Shown here: positions 1 to 11,086 of the stretch, in pieces
How positions within the stretch are numbered: the stretch's first letter is position 1
Layout of the letters: each line of letters opens with the position of its first letter
From: Alviniconcha marisindica
Lineage: Eukaryota > Mollusca > Gastropoda > Provannidae
Direction of reading: 5' to 3'
NCBI GenBank assembly: GCA_018857735.1
Contig: JABMCL010001588.1
Coordinates: forward strand, 420,001-484,000
Length of the DNA: 64,000 nt
Position numbers and translations under genes: made by a program
The notes under the pieces: model-generated
Seen by the model: only the letters and a program-made list of their open reading frames with translations
The model's database searches: none
What the model was told of the DNA's origin: nothing

Positions 1-186
1 GTCCTTTGGGTCTCTGTGGACGTAAGGCAACATTGACTCAACTTGAACTGCTTGGATTCTGACTGTTTCATCCGGAGCCACCGAAGCTGGGATATGTACA
101 CACACGGACAAAGCAAACCACTCCGATTCGGAGGCGGTCAGTTTCTGTTTAAAGTTGCAGAACCACCGAGCATGTCTTTTGCAGGG

Positions 187-290
187 TTTGACTGGTTAGA
201 TGGTTTGGCCCCGTAGAGGCATGCAGTGCACCAAAATAAGTCAACGAGGTTTCACGTGTTTGACTGGTGAAATGGTTTAGCCCCGTGCTG
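187..290 (+). repeat. Two copies of a roughly 71-base unit
   Basis: The motif beginning gtttgactggt and running through atggttt(g/a)gccccgt occurs at 187-216 and again at 258-287, so the unit is about 71 bases. The first 30 bases of the window resemble the conserved SINE tail found at 15134 and 47374. Confidence 0.6.
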
Positions 291-329
291 TCTGAGGCGC
301 TCGGTAGGCTTGTGCAGGCTAAGCACTGA

Positions 330-560
330 GATGGACTCAGGTTCGATTCTGTTTCGGCTCACCTGTGTCGCTTGTACTAAGCAGGTGGACTCAGGTTCGA
401 TTCTGTTTCGGCTCACCTGTGTCGCTTGTACTAAGCAGGTGGACTCGGGTTCGATTCTGTTTCGGCTCACCTGTGTCGCTTGTACTAAGCAGATGGATTC
501 AGGTTCGATTTTGTTTCGGCTCACCTGCGTCGCTTGCTCAGGTTCAGTTCTGTTTCGGCC
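330..560 (+). repeat. 57-base minisatellite carrying a tRNA B-box-like word
   Basis: Four and a half copies of a unit of about 57 bases. Each contains GGTTCGATTCT, matching the RNA polymerase III B-box (GGTTCGANTCC) at 10 of 11 positions, followed by gtttcggctcacctgtgtcg. The last copy is degenerate. The segment resembles the tRNA-derived head of the SINE at 45403, suggesting amplification of a SINE fragment. Confidence 0.7.
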
Positions 561-695
561 GCTCACCTGTGTCTCCAAAAGCTGTGGTTTGGGGTGTGAC
601 ACTCTCTCGGGACAGACCCGCCCCCCCCCCCCTCCCCGCCCCTTCATCCCCATTAGGATCATTCTGTTGGTGACAACGTGCATTATTGCATTTAG

Positions 696-794
<99 letters not shown>

Positions 795-1145
795 TCATCT
801 TCTTCTTTTTTCTTTTTTGGGGGGGGGGGGGGGGGGGAGGCGTGGGGAGGGGAGAGATTTTGATGCGTTTTTAGAAGAATCCACAAAGGAAGGGAGTTAA
901 TCAGCGGCTCAACAGATGTCACTGACATAAACACAACATCAAACATATTTGAAGAAGACCACCGCTATATATATCATTTCAAGAACTAGGATAACACGCC
1001 CCTGCACGGGACAGTGCTTTGTGTCTCCAAAAGCTGTGGTTTTGGGTGTGACACTCTCTCGTGACCGACCCCCCCCCCCCCCTCCCCCCGGCCTTCATCC
1101 CCATCAGGATCATTCTGTCGATGACAACGTGCATTATTGCATTTA

Positions 1146-1224
<79 letters not shown>

Positions 1225-1450
1225 TCTTCTTCTTCTTCATCTCTTTTTTTTTTTGGGGGGTGGGGTCGGGCGTGGGAGGGGACAGATTTTGATGCGTTTT
1301 TAGAAGAATCCACAAACGAAGGGAGTTAATCAGCGGCTCAACAGATGTCACTGACATGCACACAACATCAAACACATATTTGAAGAAGACCACCGCTACA
1401 TATATCTCTTTTTTGAAGAACTAGGATAACACGCCCCTGCACGGGACAGT
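557..1450 (+). repeat. Tandem duplication of a roughly 440-base unit
   Basis: The unit begins gtctccaaaagctgtggttt and ends aacacgcccctgcacgggac. It occurs at about 570-1015 and 1021-1450. Each copy holds, in order, a poly-C tract, a (CT)n array (699-782; 1149-1220), a T-run, a G-rich tract and a conserved 180-base tail with small differences. Confidence 0.85.
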
Positions 1451-1561
1451 TATTATCACTTACTGCCGCTGGGCTCTTGATCGAGGCATCCGGAAACATC
1501 TCCATCACTGACTGTCAGACATAACTCAATGGCATTCTTCCGACATTGTGATCCAGTCTGA

Positions 1562-1562
<1 letters not shown>

Positions 1563-1630
<68 letters not shown>

Positions 1631-1650
1631 CACAACACAAAAAACAACAC

Positions 1651-1689
<39 letters not shown>

Positions 1690-1731
1690 ACAACAAAACC
1701 CACACACACAACACAACACACACACACACAC

Positions 1732-1799
<68 letters not shown>
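1563..1799 (+). repeat. Compound CA microsatellite
   Basis: (CA)n interrupted by AACA, CAAA and ACCC variants over about 237 bases. Opposing HTHT and CVCV frames here are not genes. Confidence 0.95.
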
Positions 1800-1800
<1 letters not shown>

Positions 1801-2067
1801 TGTGACGCAGAAGATGGGTGAGTGAAACTGAACTCTGTTGAAAAACTCATCACTAAACTCGTGCCTCCTGACTATCCGACAGGACTGATTGTGACTGAGA
1901 CGACGCCGGGCCGGACGCGTAGAACTGACAGCAGACGAGTATTGCGACTCAGTGACAGAAAGAGGAAAGCACTTGACACGGCTCTGTCAGTCAGTGACTG
2001 CCGACTGACGCCGCTGAGCCGCGGCCGTGACTCAACATAGTAAGTTTCAGCACTGAGTAACAGGTAG
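1800..2067. other. Unique spacer rich in GTGACTGA words
   Basis: A 270-base single-copy stretch with CpGs and repeated (A/G)CTGA(C/G)T words. No gene was seen. Confidence 0.4.
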
Positions 2068-2512
2068 GTAGGTAACTTGGTGTTTTGCGCCCAGTGAACC
2101 AGTACGTTGAGTAACAACAATCTGTGTTTTACGCCCAGTAAACCAGCACGTTGAGTAACAACAATCTGTGTTTTACGCCCAGTAAACCAGTACGTTGAGT
2201 AACAACTATCTATGTTTTACGCCCAGTAAACCAGTACATTGAGTAACAACAATATGTCTTCTACGCCCAGTAAACCAGTACAATCTGTGCGGTTTTACGC
2301 CCAGTAAATCAGTACACTGAGTAACAACAATCTGTGTTTTACGCCCAGTAAACCAGTACGGCATTGACTAACAACAATCTGTGTTTACGCCCAGTAAACC
2401 AGTACATTGAGTAACAACAATCTGTGTTTTACGCCCAGTAAACCAGTACACTGAGTAACAACAATCTGTGTTTTACGCCCAGTGAACCAGTACATTTCAA
2501 GTAACAACAACG
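2068..2512 (+). repeat. 44-base minisatellite, about ten copies
   Basis: The unit contains ttttacgcccagtaaaccag followed by tacgttgagtaacaacaatc. About ten copies show substitutions and small indels. The same core word occurs singly at 29632, 44828 (inverted) and 61058, so the array was probably expanded from a dispersed repeat. Confidence 0.9.
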
Positions 2513-2520
2513 TCATCAAC

Positions 2521-3026
2521 AACTTGTGACTGACTGTGACGACAACAGCAACACTGCACTGAGCAGCAACAGTTAGGACTAGTGACTGGATGAGAAAATA
2601 TCGTCATGTGACGACAACAGCAACACTGCACTGAGCAGCAACAGTCAGGACTAGTGACTGGATGAGAAAATATCGTCATGTGACGACAACAGCAACACTG
2701 CACTGAGCAGCAACAGTCAGGACTAGTGACTGGATGAGAAAATATCGTTATGTGACGACAACAGCAACACTGCACTGAGCACAACAGTCAGGACTAGTGA
2801 CTGGATGAGAAAATATCGTTATGTGACGACAACAGCAACACTGCACTGAGTCAGGACTAGTGACTGGATGAGAAAATATCGTCATGTGACGACAACAGCA
2901 ACACTGCACTGTGTTAGGACTAGTGACTGGATGAGAAAATATCGTCATGTGACGACAACAGCAACACTGCACTGAGCAGCAACGGTTAGGACTAGTGACT
3001 GGATGAGAAAATATCGTTATGTGATT
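2521..3026 (+). repeat. 72-base minisatellite, seven copies
   Basis: The unit contains gtgacgacaacagcaacact and ggatgagaaaatatcgt. Copies begin near 2535, 2608, 2680, 2752, 2823, 2884 and 2948. Two units carry deletions in the cagcaacag segment. Confidence 0.92.
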
Positions 3027-4158
3027 AGGGGGCCTAGAGTTCGCGGCAACTCCATCAGCCTGCAGGTTATTGTGTGTGGTGTTCATAATCTTTTCAGTGT
3101 CTAATGTGTCATGTTATTCAGCCGGACGCCAAACCCCGACTGACTGCCGTGCAGACGGTGACTAGTGACGCGGCACTGAGTCAGGCCGCGCCGGGCGTGA
3201 CTGACTGACTGACTCCTAACGCCGACCGGCAGCGGCCGCGGCGGAGTAGCTTCAACAAACATCATCGGAATGTCGGTCCTGCGGCACCGCTGATTCCGTC
3301 CTTAAAGAGTCTAGGCGAAATCAAGAGAAAGGACTGAGGTGAGCCGGACTCACACTACAAAGAGTTTGGCTATCATTCGGCGGGTCCAGGCGAGATCAAG
3401 AGGAGGGAGGTGGTGCTGGACCCTCAAACCGACTGAGAGAGCCCAGGCGGCGTGAGAGATCAAGAGGCAGGGAGGTGGAAGCTGGGATCAGAAAGTTCGG
3501 GACTACCTTTTGCTTCAGTTCGGTTCCTCCGCAACAGCTGTGCTAAGGACGGACTTTGTCCGGCTTGTGACTTATCAGCAATTAGCTGGCGAGGTCCCCA
3601 CTGCTTTAACGTAGTTGTTAAACTTATCGCTGATTCGGAGTCAGTTTTTTTTGTTTTTTTTTTAACGTCCCACACTTTCAAAATTCTTTTACACTGACCA
3701 GTAGTTCAAAACAGTGGTGATACTGAAATCACCAAACTGGCCGCAAGTTTGTCTAAAACTACTGTTACAACCAAACATCCATCCAGAGCCGAGAGAGAGA
3801 CAGAGAGAGAGAGAGAGGAGGGGGGAGAAAAGTACTTTTTTGTATGAATATTGAGAAGCCGGAACAACTACTGAATGAAACGATGCCGCCGGCCTCGACC
3901 GAAAGAGAGCCCGACTCCATTTCAGTCCCGGCCGCTCGGCTTGTTCCTAAGCATTGACTTACGTCTTCTGTCCCCCCCCCCCCCCCCCCCCCCCCCCCCA
4001 AGTTCCCCCGCCCCCGTTAAGTCAGTGCCGGTCGAGAGGAGTGAAGTTGGACGAGCGGTATACCAATCAATAACTGAGCAGCCATCGAGCAGTGATTGGC
4101 CGGACGGGCCTATGACGACTCGAAGCGCCATCGGACCACTTACTCAGTCGACTGATTC

Positions 4159-4163
<5 letters not shown>
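3027..4163. other. CpG-rich spacer without a recognisable gene
   Basis: Contains diverged copies of a 'caagagga/ggcaggagg' segment at 3320-3480, a short GA run (3789-3816) and a 28-base poly-C at 3972-3999. Reading frames here cross the homopolymers and are not convincing. Confidence 0.5.
3972..3999 (+). repeat. Poly-C tract (28)
   Basis: Uninterrupted run of 28 C, capable of i-motif/G-quadruplex formation. Confidence 0.95.

Positions 4164-4245
<82 letters not shown>
4164..4245 (+). repeat. (GA)41 microsatellite
   Basis: Perfect GA dinucleotide array of 82 bases followed by a G-rich tail. Confidence 0.97.
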
Positions 4246-4248
<3 letters not shown>

Positions 4249-4438
4249 GGGGGAGGGGGGCGGTTACTGACTCAGTGACACTTGAGTGTAAATCCGCCCG
4301 GACTGACTAAGAGTTGATGCCAGTCTGACCTACTCAGTTCAGTGTCAAGTTGGCCCGCCGCGGATCTGCACAGGCCGGCTGGCAAATTTAGTCACTCAAT
4401 GCCACGAACTCGGTGTGATGATCTTCCATAGCATTGTT

Positions 4439-4548
4439 CAGTCCAGGGTCAGCGGCTCCACCAAACTTTTACAGGGTTGGTTTTTCTGTTACGGGGTTGG
4501 CGGCTCCACCAAACTTTTACTCAGTGACTGACGGGGTTGGTTTTTCCT
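4439..4548 (+). repeat. Two copies of a roughly 58-base unit
   Basis: The word gcggctccaccaaactttta followed by cggggttggttttt (with variations) is present twice in succession. Confidence 0.7.
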
Positions 4549-4562
4549 GCCAAACATTATTT

Positions 4563-4564
<2 letters not shown>

Positions 4565-4622
<58 letters not shown>
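4565..4622 (+). repeat. (AT)n microsatellite
   Basis: Perfect alternating AT for 58 bases; self-complementary and able to extrude a cruciform. Confidence 0.97.
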
Positions 4623-4625
<3 letters not shown>

Positions 4626-4737
4626 AAAAATAATAATGTTTTTACTCTGTAATAGCGCATCATCACTCAGTCCTCGGGACTCCTCAGTGACGCGTGAACA
4701 GTCTTCCCGCACTGACTGACCGAGCGGCACTGACGGA

Positions 4738-4955
4738 GCCAGACTCCTAGCACTGGTTTACGGCATCCTTCCCGTCCTTGGAGGAAGGTGCCGGAAAGCG
4801 ATGCTCGGAGTGTGTGACGGAGCCACGCTCCGAGCATCGCCGGCTTTCCGGCACCTTCCGACTCCAAAGGACTGATGGAAGGATGTCGTAAACGAGTGCC
4901 TGCAGTTTGTCAGTGACGGAGCCACACTCCAAGCACTGGTTTACGACATCCTCCT
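4738..4955. mobile_element. Hairpin (MITE-like) element plus a partial third arm
   Basis: Bases 4741-4905 fold into one long stem. gcactggtttacggcatcc pairs with ggatgtcgtaaacgagtgc, and ggtgccggaaagcgatgctc pairs with its complement at 4829-4857. A third copy of the outer arm follows at 4924-4954. Related sequence recurs at 35418-35490 and more weakly at 58600-58650, so this is a dispersed family. No transposase; no clear target duplication. Confidence 0.65.
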
Positions 4956-4960
4956 TCAGT

Positions 4961-5640
4961 TCAGTGACTGACTCAGTGTTCGGCTGCATCAGTCCACAGC
5001 GGTGGTACCATCATCTGAATCTCAAGTACAATAGCCCGTAACATTCTAGTACCGGACACACATGATCTCCTCATAGTCGGCGTATCAAGCGGCAGCCGCA
5101 CGAGCTAATCTATCACGGTGAATCCGTCTGCACAGGGGGTTCAGCCAATAGCAATTTTGAATTCAACACCGCACCAAATGCTGCCAGAGATGATTATTTT
5201 ACCGTAACACTGAGGCAGTGAGTGACAGAGATGTACGGGTTGCGATGCCGGCGGCTGGGGCACTTGATCTGTAGCGGCGGCCTGCGGTACTATCACAACC
5301 AGAGCAATCACATCACATGAATCCGCATTATTTACGCAGTCCCTCTGGCTCAGTGGTACGGTCTGACAATGCAACATGTTGTGTTTCAGTCTGTTCTCTC
5401 AAGTCAGAGTTATTCGTCACTGACTTACACTGCCGAATCTACCAGTCAGCGCACCTTCATTGACCGAGCCGGTCTTGGCCTGGTTTACCTTTTTTCTTTC
5501 TTTCTTTTTTTTAAATTCTGAACGCTGACACTCAAGTATTGCCATGTGAAAGAAACGTTTTGATGTGTAAGCATGTGTTTAAACACGTGTTAGTGTTTTA
5601 AACCCTGCTGCAAAGGGGAAATCCACGTATTGGTAATGCT
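4961..5640. other. Spacer without recognisable feature
   Basis: Mixed-composition sequence with several TGACTCA/CAGTGAC words on the left and short T-runs near 5490. No gene or repeat was recognised. Confidence 0.4.
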
Positions 5641-5650
5641 GCTTGGCTGA

Positions 5651-5801
5651 GGGATTTCCCTTTCGGGAGATGTGTGACGTCAAAGTAACTACTGGTGATA
5701 TGCCAATGAATAAATAATGTGTGGTAAGCCAATCAGAGTGCAGTCCCTTTGGTCACATGACACTTCCTGCGAGAGTACTTTCTACTCGAGTGACCTTCAA
5801 G
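5651..5801 (+). promoter_or_regulatory. Promoter-like cluster with a splice donor
   Basis: Within 150 bases there are a palindromic NF-kB-type word GGGATTTCCC (5651-5660), a full CRE TGACGTCA (5675-5682), a forward CCAAT box (5729-5735), an E-box GTCACATGAC of the USF/TFE type (5752-5761) and an ETS word ACTTCC (5762-5767). A donor-like CAAG|GTGGGT follows at 5802. The order and spacing resemble a TATA-less housekeeping or stress-responsive promoter reading rightward, with a short first exon near 5775-5801. A YY1-like word on the minus strand overlaps 5957-5968. Motif words are short and can occur by chance; the clustering is what gives weight. Confidence 0.45.
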
Positions 5802-7981
5802 GTGGGTAATGTTTCACTTATTTAGGCTATTGTTTACTCATTTTCTGAACCTTTTCTCGTTGTTAATACTGGCTGTCGCTCCTGCACTTTTTGATTCGAA
5901 CGTTGCAAGTCTGAAATCCGCGAAATACCGACTGCCGGTAAGCCACTGCCTTCGCCGGCGCCATGTTCCATCATGGCTGCTGTATTATGATGCATGAAGT
6001 AGGAAATGAAGGGTCTGAATCATTTTAGATCACGAGTGCGGTCGCATATGCGTTAGTAGCAAGAGTGATTCGACGTACTGCTCTTCAATACTGACTTCAT
6101 ATTTGTGTGCTTGCGGCTTTGTGCAACTGTTCACCCTGTTACTGTGTTAGTCTCGAGCTGTCGACTGGCAAATATGTCGTCTGCAACAGTTAACTGGAAT
6201 TGCAAAGGTGCTGGAATGAAACATTAGATTATTTATTTATTATTGTGGTACTGGTGCTTGCACGAATGGATCATTTTATTCGCATGTTGTGTATATCATG
6301 GTTGAACACTTGGATTAATAAGCTGATTGAAGTATGTATCTTGGTTGTATTTTATTTGAGAATAGGTGTGCCAGTTGCAAGGATATTTCCGAAGAATTTA
6401 CTGCCGAACTCTAACTTGTCTAAGAACTACAGCTTGCAGTGTTACACAAGTCGTCATCATCATTAATGACATTATTATTTCTGATACAAAACAAAATCAG
6501 ATTGTGTGCGAAGTCAGCATTGAATCCTGTTAATGGGCTATTAACTAATTCAGAATAAGAGTGGGGTTCAAAAAAAGATCAGCCGTACTGTTGTCAACTG
6601 AGTAGTGTGGAACTCCCACAACATACTGCTACTACTGTACTATTCTTATTTTTAACCTAGACAGTACTACTAACTACACACCAAGGGCTTTTTTTCTTTC
6701 TTTTCTTTTTTAAAAACATAAATGGTGCCAGTTTCATATGAAACTAATATATATTGATAAATATGTTGATCAAAATAGACATTATCATTGCTGTCACACC
6801 AGAGCTGTGTGAGAAGTTACGTTAGTATTATGTCATGAACGTCTGTATTAGTTTTTCAACCAAAAAATTATAATAATTAAACAGTGTTCATTCTTTCTAC
6901 TTGTTAATAGCTAACATCATTTCTTATTCTGTGGTGACAGATTCAGTTCATGATGCCTTCAGTTTCACAAGCTGTTTTGATAAAAGTTGATTCTGGTAGA
7001 GCTTTTATTTTTACCTGTCAGTCCACTTCTTGACAATGGTAATGGAGATGAGATAGGTCCAGACTATCTTTCTGTTTCTTTGCATCATGGTTTAAAAGCT
7101 AATCATTTTTGTGATTTTTTTTAACTTAAGTGCAGTTATCTGATCAGTGCCAGTGGTTTGAATATTGGGTCTGCTAATGTTATTGTATTACTGTGCTCTT
7201 TTTAAAGTTACAACACCCATCTGTGGACAAATTACACACAGTGCCAGCATTATTTAAATTGATGAATTAATGCAAGTGTTATAGTTTTATACAACATTGC
7301 ATTTTTGTTCTTATTATGCATCGCCCATGGAAACTGCTTGTGCCATGAGTATTGAAGAGATTGCTGTTTTTATGTGGTCGGGCCGGATGCAGACTCAGCT
7401 GCAGTCATTGAGTCTGCTTCTTGGCTCTTGTGGCTTTGCCTTTGGTGACTGTTTCGTGGATGGTGCATGATAAAGTGACAGACAAATCAGTTTCTGCTGC
7501 TTCTTGTCTGTGTTTAGGCACTTGCTAGGAGGCATTATGTTCTGCAGAAATGTTCACTTGTTCTGAGCAGATATTATTTTAACAGTAGAGTGTGCCCATC
7601 TGCGTTGGTTGCAGTAACTCACTAACTGTCTGACTGGTTTCTGTGAACAGCTTTTGCCACATTATACTTATAGATGTTACACCAGTTTGAAATATGTCTA
7701 GCACGATCACTGGAGTGCTCTGGGATTCTTTGATAGTTGTGGATTCTCACACCCAGGGGACCTCACTTTCTAAGATCTACATAACACCACATCAGTGAAA
7801 AAAATAAGTATACATGTAGCGATGTAGCACTATAAACTTGTATTAATTATAAACTATATAAAGTGAAGTTTATGAATATTTATATTGATGATTGCTGTAA
7901 TTTTGATGGTCTAGCTTTGTGTGCATACTCTCCCTCCCTACATACACTGCCAGTAAGGAAGAAAGGTTTTAAGGAATAACC

Positions 7982-8101
7982 ATTAACAGCATCAACAACA
8001 ACGCTCATGTTCACACACTCTCACGTGCACACACACACACATAGTGACATACACAGACACACATACATGCACACACACAGTATACTCACTCAAACAAGCA
8101 C

Positions 8102-8152
<51 letters not shown>

Positions 8153-8153
8153 C
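7982..8153 (+). repeat. CA-rich tract with a (CA)24-type array
   Basis: Imperfect CA repeats from about 8010, ending in a pure array at 8103-8151. Confidence 0.9.
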
Positions 8154-8550
8154 CACACATGTATGCATTACAGAGCTGCATGAAAAATGTGTTTGATTAT
8201 TAAAAATGATGCATACATGTATGTATTAAGAAGAAGATTTTTATTTTATTTTATAAATTAGATTCTGTAAATGGTGCAGCCCCAGCAAACCTAAACAATA
8301 ATTGATCTGTGATCACTATGATATTGGTATGCACTTCCACCACTTGACACGCATCCCATCTTTTTCTCATGCTCTTCATTCATCATTGATACCCCTTAAT
8401 TTGCAGAGATATCAGCAGAGGTGATATTTGTACCTGCACTAGTTGCAGATTATCCAGTAAAAACTAAAATTTTGCTCTCTCTATAAATAGTTACACCCTA
8501 ACTAAGAAACAAGGCATCTTTATTTGACCTACATGTATGTAGATTATTAT

Positions 8551-8600
<50 letters not shown>
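8551..8600 (+). repeat. CA microsatellite
   Basis: Pure CA array of about 50 bases. Confidence 0.95.
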
Positions 8601-8604
<4 letters not shown>

Positions 8605-8764
8605 AGAGTGAGTCATGTGCAGTCACAGACAAAATGTATATTATTATTAATACTTAATCATAGTGGTAATGATACTAATACTAGTAATAGTAATAATAAT
8701 AATGCATTCATCTGTGTGGTATTTTTTAAATCTGTGTGCATAGCCTGTTACCACAAGAAGAAAG

Positions 8765-8782
8765 GGGGGGGGGGGGGGGGGG
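8765..8782 (+). repeat. Poly-G tract followed by A-rich sequence
   Basis: About 18 G then A/G-rich sequence to 8815, an asymmetric purine strand. Confidence 0.9.
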
Positions 8783-9289
8783 AAAAAAAAAGAAAGAAAA
8801 AAGAAGAAGAAACACAAACAAACAAATGCAGTCCCAACCAACAGAACAAGAAATTGAAGAATCAGTGAAACTAAAAATGAGAGTGATAGTAAATGTACAC
8901 AATCAGCAATGAACATGCAGAGGTTTAAAGAATACTGAGTTGGGCACTTGAACAACAACAGCACAACAACAACCACCACCACAACACACACACACACGCA
9001 TACACACACACGGAGACATGCACATGCATGCGCACATACACACACACAGAGGCACACACACATGCACGCATGCGTGTGCGCCCACACACATGCACGCGCG
9101 TGTGATCACACTAGATATTTTTCAAAATAGTGTAATATCTGTAAGTGGTAAAAGTGATTCATGGAAACTGGTCAAATAATAACTTCAACCAGTCAGATGC
9201 ATGGCTGTCCATACTATTACTAGAGCTGTAATTAGCAAACACCCAGCTCTCTTTCCAGTCTAGAACATGCAGGCGTGTGCACACATGCC

Positions 9290-9524
<235 letters not shown>

Positions 9525-9596
9525 TCATGCACAAAGGCCACTTGCACTATCTCACTTTCAACTAATTCTAGCAAAATCACAGCTGGTACATCTGAC

Positions 9597-9808
9597 TGAT
9601 TGATGATTTTTTTCCTCAGTAATATATATATATATGCTGATCTTAACTGGTGAATTACTGGTTAATGCACATCTTGCACACAATACTATGTTTAGACTCT
9701 TCTGGGTCTGGTTGATTGATGATTCTTTTCCAAGTAAATATAAACTGGTAAGTTACTGATTAATGCACATCTTGCACACACATACTATGTTTAGACTGTT
9801 CTGGGTAT
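9597..9808 (+). repeat. Tandem duplication of a roughly 113-base unit
   Basis: Both copies contain ttgatgatt...aactggt, tactg(g/a)ttaatgcacatc and ttgcacaca, and end tatgtttagact. The first also holds a short TA array. Confidence 0.8.
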
Positions 9809-10463
9809 ATACTTGATGGAATAGAGAACTGGGAGTCTCTGAAGTGTAGACCTGCAGGGAAAAGCAAAAGCAAAAAATAGAGAAACAACTGAAAACCAAC
9901 TCAGAAGAAAAACTTTTGTGAGGTTAGTTTGTCTCATTATTGTTAGACACCACAGTCCCGCGCAGGGACACTGACACAGGGTGTGCAGCAAGACAAATAT
10001 GGCTGTATCCAAAGGGGCAAACATTGTCCAATGAGGACACCCCTCATGATTCTGGGTGAGACCATTTCCTGGTCAACAGTTATGTTACTGTTTGCCTTAT
10101 TAGAGAAGACCATTGCTAAGTATGTTGATGTATGTAAGACATAGTTTCAGTTCTTTTGTTTTGGTGAATAACTGTTGGGTAAGTGCATTGATGTTGATTC
10201 ACTTTGTATAACATTAACAGTGTCTTTGCCAGTTCCAGGCAATCACATTACCCACCAGGTTCATGCAGATTGATCAGTTGCATGATCTGTCCATTGATCA
10301 GCTGCACTAACAGTTTACTGCTGATATTGACTGGTCACACGACTGGTTGCACACTGTTGTCAGTAAAATATAAAAACTTGTTTATACTTAGATATAACTA
10401 TAATTTGCACATCCAGGAAGTTATTACATGTAAACTGAATATTTATTGCAGGTGCCTGCAGAC

Positions 10464-10510
10464 TTACCAGTCCTTTGGTCCTTGATTTGTTGTTTAACTT
10501 CATGGTCACT
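10464..10510 (-). other. Candidate minus-strand exon with a consensus donor
   Basis: A perfect GTAAGT donor reads leftward after ...ACCAAAGGACTG. Upstream, a ...CCCTCACAG acceptor-like site leaves a short open frame containing MKLNNKSRTKGL. It lies in the same CpG-poor domain and on the same strand as the candidate terminal exon at 13.2 kb, but nearer the domain's left end. If both are real they belong to different transcripts or alternative ends. Weak. Confidence 0.15.
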
Positions 10511-11046
10511 GTGAGGGTTCAGCTCCTCTAAGTTTGGAGGAAAAGGAAGAAGAAAAAAAGACAGTTCATTGCAGGTCTTATTTTGTTATGAAGTACTGAA
10601 CTTTGTGCAACCAAATGTTGTCTAATGATACTTCATCGTAAACCAGAGTAGCACATGAAAAATTGAGATTTCTCTTTTGTGTTCAGATTTATCGTTAAAA
10701 AATAAAATAAAATAAAATACTGTCCCATATTTTGGCATATTATTTGAACCACTTCATCATTTAGAACCAAAACCCACCCTGTGCATATTCACACACTAGG
10801 ACCTCAAATTCACCCATTAGACTTCCACTCTGTGTGTGAAAATTACGCTTTAAAATTCTTTCAGGGCAGCCCATTTTTCACATTCAAGGAGGTGAACTCA
10901 TCCCAGTCATGCAGTTTAAAAAGGTATTTTCACCCTTGTCCCAAAAATTCTGAAAGATATTAAAAAAGAAAAAAGAAAAGAAAAAAATGAAGGGTAAGTA
11001 AGTAAGCAACTTGGCATGAAGAGAAAATGACAAGCACAACAACACT

Positions 11047-11086
<40 letters not shown>

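Noticed and set aside
544..946. Arg/Glu-rich and Ser/Leu-rich frames (RERERE, SLSLSL)
   Set aside because: Translations of the (CT)n array; no conserved sequence outside it.
2497..3086. Cys-rich repeat protein (CCCRHMTIFSHPVTSP units) on the minus strand
   Set aside because: It is the 72-base minisatellite read in frame. Units with other lengths break the frame, and there is no start, signal peptide or splice support.
6200..6466. 88-codon frame with hydrophobic stretches in the CpG-poor domain
   Set aside because: AT-rich chance frame: no good initiation context, splice site or recognisable family.
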